NCBI RefSeq assembly: GCF_001280125.1
Contig: NZ_LGEG01000248.1
Location: 1-40,336, forward strand
From: Streptomyces sp. NRRL F-6492
Lineage (GTDB): Bacteria > Actinomycetota > Actinomycetes > Streptomycetales > Streptomycetaceae
Length of the DNA: 40,336 nucleotides
Direction: 5' to 3'
Part shown: in pieces, positions 34,931 to 40,336 of the stretch
Layout of the letters: each line of letters starts with the position of its first letter
How positions within the stretch are numbered: position 1 is the stretch's first letter
Made by a program: the position numbers and the translations under genes
Notes under the pieces: generated by a model
What the model was told of the DNA's origin: nothing
What the model saw: the letters and a program-made list of their open reading frames with translations, nothing else
Database searches by the model: none

Positions 34931-36292
34931 TTACAGCACCGGCAGGTTCTTCCGCAGCTCGAAGGCCGTGACCTCCGAGCGGTACTCCTCCCACTCCTGC
35001 TTCTTGTTGCGCAGGAAGAAGTCGAAGACGTGCTCGCCCAGCGTCTCCGCGACCAGTTCGCTCTTCTCCATGAGGGCGATCGCCTCGCCGAGGTTCTGCG
35101 GGAGGGGCTCGATGCCCATCGCGCGGCGTTCCGAGTCGGAGAGGGCCCAGACGTCGTCGTCGGCGCCGGCCGGGAGTTCGTAGCCCTCCTCGATGCCCTT
35201 GAGGCCGGCCGCGAGGAGGACGGCGTAGGTCAGGTAGGGGTTGGCGCCCGAGTCGATGGAGCGGACCTCGACGCGGGAGGAGCCCGTCTTGCCCGGCTTG
35301 TACATGGGGACCCGGATGAGGGCCGAGCGGTTGTTGTGGCCCCAGCAGATGTACGAGGGGGCCTCGCCGCCCGAGCCGGCCGTGCGCGACGAGCCGCCCC
35401 AGATGCGCTTGTACGAGTTGACCCACTGGTTGGTGACGGCCGAGATCTCGCCCGCGTGCTTCAGGAGGCCCGCGATGAAGGAGCGGCCGACCTTGGAGAG
35501 CTGGTACTCGGCGCCCGACTCGTAGAAGGCGTTCCGGTCGCCCTCGAAGAGGGAGAGGTGGGTGTGCATGCCCGAGCCCGGGTACTCCGAGAACGGCTTC
35601 GGCATGAAGGTGGCCTGGACGCCCTGTTCGAGGGCGACCTGCTTCATGACGAGGCGGAAGGTCATGATGTTGTCGGCCGTCGACAGCGCGTCGGCGTAGC
35701 GGAGGTCGATCTCCTGCTGGCCCGGAGCGCCCTCGTGGTGGGAGAACTCGACCGAAATGCCCATCGACTCCAGCATGGTGATCGCCTGGCGGCGGAAGTC
35801 CATGCCGACGTTCTGCGGGGTGTGGTCGAAGTAGCCCGAGTTGTCGGCCGGGGTGGGCCGGGAGCCGTCGAGCGGCTTGTCCTTCAGGAGGAAGAACTCG
35901 ATCTCGGGGTGGGTGTAGAAGGTGAAGCCCAGGTCCGAGGTCTTGGCCAGGGCCCGCTTCAGGACGTAACGGGGGTCCGCGAAGGACGGCGAGCCGTCCG
36001 GCATCAGGATGTCGCAGAACATCCGGGCCGTGCCCGGGGCCTCCGCGCGCCAAGGCAGGATCTGGAACGTGCCCGGATCCGGCTTGGCGATCATGTCCGA
36101 CTCGTAGACCCGGGCGAAGCCCTCGATCGCGGAGCCGTCGAAGCCGATGCCCTCGTCGAAGGCCTGCTCCAGTTCGGCCGGCGCCACGGCCACCGACTTG
36201 AGGAAGCCGAGCACGTCGGTGAACCACAGGCGCACGAAGCGGATGTCGCGCTCTTCGAGCGTACGGAGCACGAATTCCTGCTGCTTGTCCAT
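34931..36292 (-). CDS. glnA2: Glutamine synthetase-like protein GlnA2
   Basis: The 453-aa protein is a type I glutamine synthetase homologue with beta-grasp N-terminus (FDGSAIEGFARVYESDM) and catalytic C-domain (EFSHHEGAPGQQEIDLRY, GSGMHTHLSLFEGD, RVEVRSIDSGANPY). The length and start match actinobacterial GlnA2. In S. coelicolor, GlnA2 is described as a gamma-glutamylpolyamine synthetase active in polyamine breakdown rather than in glutamine supply. The adenylylation loop lacks the tyrosine of NLYxLPPEE; the aligned segment reads DDVWALSDSE with W382, so it is probably not a GlnE target. ATG at 36292 was chosen; starts four codons upstream at 36304 or GTG at 36298 cannot be excluded. Confidence 0.92.
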   Translation of the reverse strand: MDKQQEFVLRTLEERDIRFVRLWFTDVLGFLKSVAVAPAELEQAFDEGIGFDGSAIEGFARVYESDMIAKPDPGTFQILPWRAEAPGTARMFCDILMPDGSPSFADPRYVLKRALAKTSDLGFTFYTHPEIEFFLLKDKPLDGSRPTPADNSGYFDHTPQNVGMDFRRQAITMLESMGISVEFSHHEGAPGQQEIDLRYADALSTADNIMTFRLVMKQVALEQGVQATFMPKPFSEYPGSGMHTHLSLFEGDRNAFYESGAEYQLSKVGRSFIAGLLKHAGEISAVTNQWVNSYKRIWGGSSRTAGSGGEAPSYICWGHNNRSALIRVPMYKPGKTGSSRVEVRSIDSGANPYLTYAVLLAAGLKGIEEGYELPAGADDDVWALSDSERRAMGIEPLPQNLGEAIALMEKSELVAETLGEHVFDFFLRNKKQEWEEYRSEVTAFELRKNLPVL

Positions 36293-36521
36293 TTCCACAC
36301 CCATCCTCGCTGGTCAGGCCGCCTGTCCCACCGCCTCGGGCACTCGGGGGCACCTGAGCATCCCACCACATGGTTTCGCGCACGTTGCACACCCATACTG
36401 CCTGCTCGGTTGTGACTCAGGTAACGGGGGACGGGCCCTTCCCGTCGGCCGCCGCTCCTCCTCCGCCCGCCCCCGGGCAGCCGGTGGCACCCCGTTCGGC
36501 CCACGGAGGGCCCGCGCCCAC

Positions 36522-36535
36522 TACGATCTCCGCCC
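36522..36535 (+). promoter_or_regulatory. Putative leaderless promoter (-10 TACGAT)
   Basis: TACGAT at 36522-36527 lies eight bases before the ATG at 36536 with the non-purine gap CTCCGCCC, arguing for a leaderless message. The 243-bp divergent region to glnA2 has no other clear feature. Confidence 0.4.
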
Positions 36536-36922
36536 ATGGGGGCCACACGGCTCGTACGCCCGTCCCGGCACGCGCGTCCCATGGCACTGGTGAGTGCCGT
36601 GGCGACGCTCCTCGCCGCGCTCTTCTTCTGCCTGGGGGCCGGGCCGGGGTCGGAGTCCCATCACGGGCCGGTCCCGGAGCAGCGGGTGCGGGCGGCGACC
36701 GCCGTCGCCGTCGAGTACGTCTGCCCGTACGACCGCGGCGGCTGCTCCCTCTTCCCCTCGCTCTCCCCCGCGGTGCTCGGCGCGCCCCCGCTCGATCCCC
36801 CGCTCCAGGCGGCGGACGGGCTTCCGCGCCCCGCCCCGGTCTCCGGCGACGGGTCGGCGGGCCGCTCCGGCGTCCGGCCGCGCGCGCCGGACCTGCACGT
36901 CCTTCAGGTGCTCCGGACCTAG
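36536..36922 (+). CDS. Small exported or membrane-anchored hypothetical protein
   Basis: The 128-aa product has a basic N-terminus and one hydrophobic segment (ALVSAVATLLAALFFCLGAG), then a Pro-rich extracytoplasmic part with a CPYDRGGCSLFP motif. Its end, APDLHVLQVLRT, is one I associate with a conserved Streptomyces small protein encoded upstream of DUF3105/DUF305 genes. The two cysteines (CPYDRGGC) could form a disulfide or bind metal. No function is known. It lies 91 bases upstream of the DUF3105 gene. Confidence 0.6.
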   Translation: MGATRLVRPSRHARPMALVSAVATLLAALFFCLGAGPGSESHHGPVPEQRVRAATAVAVEYVCPYDRGGCSLFPSLSPAVLGAPPLDPPLQAADGLPRPAPVSGDGSAGRSGVRPRAPDLHVLQVLRT

Positions 36923-37013
36923 GGGCGGGAAGGGCGGTCTCCCCGCCCGCGCCGCCGCACGTCCGTGCCCGAACCGAACTCCACCCCCACTCCCGAAGAA
37001 GGACGACACCACC

Positions 37014-37691
37014 ATGGCCGCCAACCGCTCCGCCAACGCCGACCGCCGCGCCCGAATAGAGGAGATGCGCCGCGCCGAGCAGGCCCGCGAGCGCCGCAAC
37101 CGTCTGATCACCATCGGCGTCTCGACCGTCGTCGTCCTCGGCCTCGTCGGCTTCGGCGGCTTCGTGCTGATGAAGAAGTCCGACGAGCAGGACAAGAAGG
37201 AGGCCGCCGCCAAGGCCCCCATCTCCGCCGAGAAGACCTGGGACCCCAAGAAGCTCGGCCGCAACCACGTCCAGACGGCCGTGAAGTACGACATGAAGCC
37301 GCCGGTCGGCGGCGACCACAACCCGGTCTGGATGAACTGCGACGGCGACGTCTACGCGAAGGCGATCCCCGACGTGAACGCCGTGCACTCCCTGGAGCAC
37401 GGCGCCGTCTGGGTGACCTACAACAAGCAGGCCCCCAAGGGCGACGTGGAGAAGCTGGCCGCGAAGGTCGGCAAGACCAAGTACACGCTGATGAGCCCCG
37501 TGGACGACCAGGCCGGGGCCATCACGCTGTCCGCCTGGGGCAAGCAGGTGACCGTGGACGGCGCGGACGACCCGCGCGTCGACGCCTTCCTCACCAAGTA
37601 CGTGCAGGGTCCGCAGACCCCGGAGCCGGGCGCGGCCTGCACGGGCGGGCTCGACGCGGCGGGCGCGGCCGGCGCCGGGATGGGCCAGTGA
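37014..37691 (+). CDS. DUF3105 membrane-anchored protein
   Basis: The 225-aa protein has a charged coiled-coil-like N-terminus (RRARIEEMRRAEQARERRN), one transmembrane segment (LITIGVSTVVVLGLVGFGGFVL) and an extracytoplasmic DUF3105 domain with YDMKPPVGGDHNPVWMNCDGDVY and HSLEHGAVWVTY. The His and Cys residues in GGDHNPVWMNC and LEHG could bind metal, but the domain function is unknown. ATG at 37014 has AAGGA upstream. Its stop overlaps the next gene's GTG (GTGA). DUF3105 followed by DUF305 is a recurrent actinobacterial pair. Confidence 0.87.
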   Translation: MAANRSANADRRARIEEMRRAEQARERRNRLITIGVSTVVVLGLVGFGGFVLMKKSDEQDKKEAAAKAPISAEKTWDPKKLGRNHVQTAVKYDMKPPVGGDHNPVWMNCDGDVYAKAIPDVNAVHSLEHGAVWVTYNKQAPKGDVEKLAAKVGKTKYTLMSPVDDQAGAITLSAWGKQVTVDGADDPRVDAFLTKYVQGPQTPEPGAACTGGLDAAGAAGAGMGQ

Positions 37692-38317
37692 GGCCGAACC
37701 GCACGCAGGGGGCGGCGATCGCCGCCGTCGCCCTCGCGGTGCTCTTCGCCGGGGGCGCCGTCACCGTCGCCTCCGCGGACCGCGACGAGGCGCCCGCCGT
37801 CCCCGTCTCCACGTCGGCGGACGCCGGGTTCGCCCGGGACATGGCCGTCCACCACCAGCAGGCCGTCGAGATGTCGTTCATCGTCCGGGACCGGACGAAG
37901 GACGAGGCCGTGCGCCGGCTCGCGTACGACATCGCCAACACGCAGGCCAACCAGCGGGGCATGATGCTCGGCTGGCTCGACCTGTGGGGGCTGCCCAAGA
38001 ACGAGTCCGGCGTCGAGCCGATGAGCTGGATGGGCATGGGCGGCTCGGGCGACACCGGCCCGCTGGACGGGGCGCTCATGCCGGGCATGGCGACCAAGAC
38101 GCGGATCGAGGAGCTCCGGAAGGCCAGTGGCCGGGAGGCCGAGGTCCTGTACCTGAAGCTCATGACCGAGCACCACAGGGGCGGGGTCCACATGGCCGAG
38201 GGCTGCGTCCAGAAGTGCGCGGTGGGCGTCGAGCGGGCGCTCGCCCGGGGCATGGTCGACGCGCAGAAGTCCGAGATGCTGATGATGGCGGACATGCTGA
38301 AGGAGCGCGGGGCCTGA
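37688..38317 (+). CDS. DUF305 protein, exported
   Basis: The 209-aa product has a signal or anchor sequence (AIAAVALAVLFAGGAVTVASA) and a DUF305 helical domain, which is ferritin-like. Diagnostic segments are FARDMAVHHQQAVEMS and LMTEHHRGGVHMAEGC, two copies of the same helix-His-His motif. Metal binding is plausible and some relatives are linked to copper handling, but no function is proven. GTG at 37688 overlaps the DUF3105 stop, so the two are coupled. A strong hairpin follows at 38340-38377. Confidence 0.87.
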   Translation: MRPNRTQGAAIAAVALAVLFAGGAVTVASADRDEAPAVPVSTSADAGFARDMAVHHQQAVEMSFIVRDRTKDEAVRRLAYDIANTQANQRGMMLGWLDLWGLPKNESGVEPMSWMGMGGSGDTGPLDGALMPGMATKTRIEELRKASGREAEVLYLKLMTEHHRGGVHMAEGCVQKCAVGVERALARGMVDAQKSEMLMMADMLKERGA

Positions 38318-38339
38318 TCCCGGGCTCCCGGAAGGGCGC

Positions 38340-38377
38340 CACGGCCCCCGTGACCCGCTGCGGTCGCGGGGGCCGTG
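38340..38377 (+). terminator. Hairpin terminator after DUF305 gene
   Basis: CACGGCCCCCGTGACC at 38340-38355 pairs with GGTCGCGGGGGCCGTG at 38362-38377, giving a 16-bp stem with one G-U pair and a six-base loop. It lies 22 bases after the DUF305 stop and ends the DUF3105-DUF305 transcript before the CBS gene. Confidence 0.8.
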
Positions 38378-38447
38378 CCGTGCGCCGACAATGGGTGGGC
38401 TCGGGGATTCGTACGACCACGTTCGACGACGAAAGGTACGCGACCCC

Positions 38448-38867
38448 ATGACCACGGCGAAGGACATCATGCACTCCGGGGCCCAGTGGATCCCGGCTCA
38501 CGAGACGCTCGACCGCGCCGCGCAGCTGATGCGCGACCTGAACGTGGGCGCGCTGCCCATCGCCGACGAGAACGAACGTCTCTGCGGCATCCTCACGGAC
38601 CGCGACATCGTCGTCGGCTGCGTGGCCATGGGCCACGACCCGGCCGAGGTGACCTGCGGCGAGATGGCCAAGGGCACCCCGCGCTGGGTCGAGTCGGACG
38701 CCGACGTGGGCGCCGTCCTGGAGGAGATGCAGAGCCACCGGATCAAGCGGCTGCCCGTCATCGAGGAGAAGCGGCTCGTCGGCATGATCAGCGAGGCCGA
38801 ACTGGCGCAGCACCTGTCGGACGAGCAGATCAAGGCGTTCTGCATGAGCGTCTACGCGTCCTCCTGA
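38448..38867 (+). CDS. CBS-domain pair protein
   Basis: The 139-aa protein is two CBS domains: one begins DIMHSGAQWIPAHETLDRAAQLM and contains GALPIADENERLCGILTDRDI; the second runs DADVGAVLEEMQSHRIKRLPVIEE with LVGMISEAEL. Stand-alone CBS pairs bind adenine nucleotides or other ligands and can sense energy or hypoxia (for example mycobacterial Hrp1-like proteins); the ligand here is unknown. ATG at 38448 was chosen; upstream GTG or ATG codons at 38391 give no family-like residues. Its TGA lies in a 12-bp duplication. Confidence 0.87.
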   Translation: MTTAKDIMHSGAQWIPAHETLDRAAQLMRDLNVGALPIADENERLCGILTDRDIVVGCVAMGHDPAEVTCGEMAKGTPRWVESDADVGAVLEEMQSHRIKRLPVIEEKRLVGMISEAELAQHLSDEQIKAFCMSVYASS

Positions 38868-38972
38868 GCGTCCTCCTGACGGCTCCGGACCCCATGGGCG
38901 TCGTCTGCGCGCCCTTGTGACGGCTCCGGACCCCCATGGGCGTCTCTAACCGACCTCCTGACGGCTCCGGAC
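38856..38972. repeat. Direct repeats spanning CBS/hydrolase junction
   Basis: GCGTCCTCCTGA at 38856-38867, including the CBS stop, is repeated exactly at 38868-38879. TGACGGCTCCGGAC plus ATGGGCGTC occurs at 38877-38902 and 38918-38944 (one C different in length). TGACGGCTCCGGAC occurs a third time at 38959-38972, inside the hydrolase 3' end where it encodes VRSRQ. The spacer is thus built from copies of the ends of both flanking genes. Confidence 0.75.
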
Positions 38973-39779
38973 GTCCAGGACCGCCCGGGCCACCGCGTCC
39001 GGGCGGTCCCGCATGACCAGATGGCCCGACGGCTCGGCCGCCTCGTAGCGGGCGCCGAGCCGCCGGGCCAGGGCGCGCTGGCGCCGCTCCCAGCGGGCGG
39101 AGCCGTCGGGGGCGGCGAGGACGGTGACGGGGAGGCCGGGCGGAAGGGGGTGGTCCTCCCGCAGGGCGAGGAGTCCGGCGGCGACGGCGCCGTAGTGGGC
39201 GTTCTCCAGGAGCGTGCCGCGCAGCACGCGCGAGGTGCGGTAGACGCGGCGGACGAGGGCGGGGTCGGCGCGCGGGGCCCCCGCCCGTACGGTCCCCGCC
39301 CGGACCGCGAGGTCCCGGACCGCGGGGCCGAGCGCCGCCGGGAGTCCGGCGGCGCAGAGGGCGGCGCCGAGGAGGCGGGCGGGCGCGGTGGTGCGGGACG
39401 GCCGGGGGTCCTCCTCCACCGAGGAGTCGACGAGGACCAGGCCGGCGGTCCGGTCCGGGTGCAGCCGGGCGAAGGCCTCCGCGTGGAACCCGGCGATCGA
39501 GTGCCCGACGACGACGGCGGGCCCCCGGTGGCCGAGCGCGTCGAGGACGGCCGCGATCCGGTCCGCCTCGCCCGCCGCCGTCGGCGGGACGGCCGCCGGG
39601 GCGGAGAGGCCGTGGCCGGGGCGGTCGAAGCGGACGACCGTGCGGTACGGGGCGAGGTGCGGGACGACCGGGTCCCAGTCGAACCAGCTCATGCCGAGGC
39701 CGGCGCCGAGGACGCAGACGGGTCCCGAGCCGTCGGTCACCACGTGGTGGGGCACGCCCCCGATCCGTACGAAGGTCAC
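38946..39779 (-). CDS. Alpha/beta hydrolase
   Basis: The 277-aa protein has the alpha/beta hydrolase fold. The nucleophile elbow is VVGHSIAG (Ser; the last elbow glycine position is alanine), an upstream oxyanion/strand motif is RFDRPGHGLS, and the C-terminal histidine appears in PSGHLVMRDRPDAV. The acid residue is not obvious, perhaps in VDSSVEED. Substrate unknown. GTG at 39779 overlaps the stop of the upstream membrane protein (GTGA), so it is coupled to it. Its terminal codons are copied into the spacer before the CBS gene. Confidence 0.87.
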   Translation of the reverse strand: MTFVRIGGVPHHVVTDGSGPVCVLGAGLGMSWFDWDPVVPHLAPYRTVVRFDRPGHGLSAPAAVPPTAAGEADRIAAVLDALGHRGPAVVVGHSIAGFHAEAFARLHPDRTAGLVLVDSSVEEDPRPSRTTAPARLLGAALCAAGLPAALGPAVRDLAVRAGTVRAGAPRADPALVRRVYRTSRVLRGTLLENAHYGAVAAGLLALREDHPLPPGLPVTVLAAPDGSARWERRQRALARRLGARYEAAEPSGHLVMRDRPDAVARAVLDVRSRQEVG

Positions 39780-40336
39780 CGGCCCTCCCTCCGTCCTTCC
39801 GTGGCGAGGGAGTGGGCGAGGACGGCGAGCCACGCGGCCACCAGGAGGACCTGGAGCCGCTGCCCCGCGCCCAGCGCCCAGACGCCCTTCCCGGCCTCGA
39901 AGGCGGCGACGGCGGCGAGGGTCCAGGCGGTGGCGGCGGACTCCAGGGCGACCAGGGCCGGTCCGGCCCGGGCGAGGGACCGGCGGCGGTCGCGCCGGCG
40001 GGCGGCGACGGTCAGGGCGACCAGGGCCGCGAGCGCGCCCGTCATCGCCAGGCTCGAACTGACGGCGTGGGCCGCGTGGGTGGCGGGGACGAGCCCGGCG
40101 GTCTCGCGCGCCGCGCACACGGGATCGGCGGTCGGGGCGCAGCTGAGCGGCAGCCGGGAGTCGGCGACGGTGGCGGCCCCGAAGACGGCGAGGGCGATCC
40201 AGCCGCCGACGGCCCAGGGGTCGCGCCCGGCCGGACGGCCGCCGGACCCGTGGCCCGTACGGCCACCGAGTCCGTTTCCCGCACGGCTCCCCGGCCCCGA
40301 CCCGCCGGGCCCCCCGGACCCGCCGCGCCTCCCCCG
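39776..40336 (-). CDS. DUF998-like membrane protein, N-terminus off edge
   Basis: The frame is open to the right edge of the window (187 codons visible), so the start is not seen. The visible N-terminal part is Gly/Arg-rich (about 45 residues), then membrane spans WIALAVFGAATVAD, SLAMTGALAALVALTVAA, ALVALESAATAWTLAAVAAF and LQVLLVAAWLAVLAHSLA. DSRLPLSCAPTADPVCAARE followed by a histidine helix (ATHAAHAV) resembles DUF998 proteins, whose function is unknown. Start codons inside the frame at 40120 or nearby would cut into that motif, so they were rejected. It is coupled to the alpha/beta hydrolase by GTGA. Confidence 0.6.
   Translation of the reverse strand, partial: RGRRGGSGGPGGSGPGSRAGNGLGGRTGHGSGGRPAGRDPWAVGGWIALAVFGAATVADSRLPLSCAPTADPVCAARETAGLVPATHAAHAVSSSLAMTGALAALVALTVAARRRDRRRSLARAGPALVALESAATAWTLAAVAAFEAGKGVWALGAGQRLQVLLVAAWLAVLAHSLATEGRREGR

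Noticed and set aside
36293..36430. Possible GlnR box upstream of glnA2 (GTTAC and ACAAC on the minus strand)
   Set aside because: Spacing and second half do not fit the gTnAc-n6-GaAAc consensus.

Overview
The window is chromosomal DNA of a Streptomyces-type actinomycete. The evidence is very high G+C with strong third-position bias, many GTG starts, six GTGA stop/start overlaps, several apparently leaderless promoters, and characteristic families (MalR/MalEFG, GlnE, GlnA2, DUF305/DUF3105, a CYP157/CYP154 pair). From memory, the order mal locus - glnE - glnA2 matches the S. coelicolor SCO22xx region; I could not check this by alignment.

Layout. 1-3.6 kb holds a ferritin-like metal-dependent hydrolase overlapping a PDR/VanB-type flavin/2Fe-2S oxidoreductase. 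Next come a polyacidic membrane protein and a divergent TetR regulator sharing a 37-bp spacer with one palindrome, then a 63-aa coupled small ORF. 3.6-17.9 kb is an alpha-glucan utilisation locus: secreted two-module amylase/pullulanase (pulA), secreted alpha-amylase, a LacI regulator, an intracellular alpha-glucosidase (aglA), the maltodextrin importer malEFG, and divergent malR. No transporter ATPase is present; in Streptomyces MsiK, encoded elsewhere, normally fills that role. The secreted enzymes make maltodextrins, MalEFG imports them, AglA cleaves them, and MalR with its close paralogue probably represses the set through CTTGCRG-type half-sites visible at the malE/malR and amylase promoters.

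18-22.7 kb carries a PAP2-family membrane protein, an exo-type amidohydrolase overlapping an amino-acid permease, and a divergent TetR with a 21-bp near-palindrome. 22.8-25.8 kb is glnE, the glutamine synthetase adenylyltransferase. 26-28.2 kb is a secreted PIG-L/LmbE deacetylase with a repeat-rich C-terminus. 28.2-30.8 kb holds two coupled cytochrome P450s; the first-transcribed one lacks the ExxR arginine and resembles CYP157. 31-34.7 kb is an accessory-looking patch: VOC protein, GNAT acetyltransferase, Imm21-type immunity protein, HEAT-like protein and a secreted endonuclease/exonuclease/phosphatase-fold protein.

34.9-40.3 kb holds glnA2, a small exported protein, DUF3105 and DUF305 proteins, a CBS-domain protein, an alpha/beta hydrolase and a DUF998-like membrane protein that runs off the right edge.

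No tRNA, rRNA, CRISPR array, insertion sequence or prophage was recognised. The most distinctive things are not a single new system but local architecture: tandem duplications that copy gene 3' ends at three convergent junctions, a palindromic repeat lodged in frame inside pulA, an ExxR-less P450 pair without its usual conservon genes, and two MalR-like repressors with the same recognition helix in one locus.
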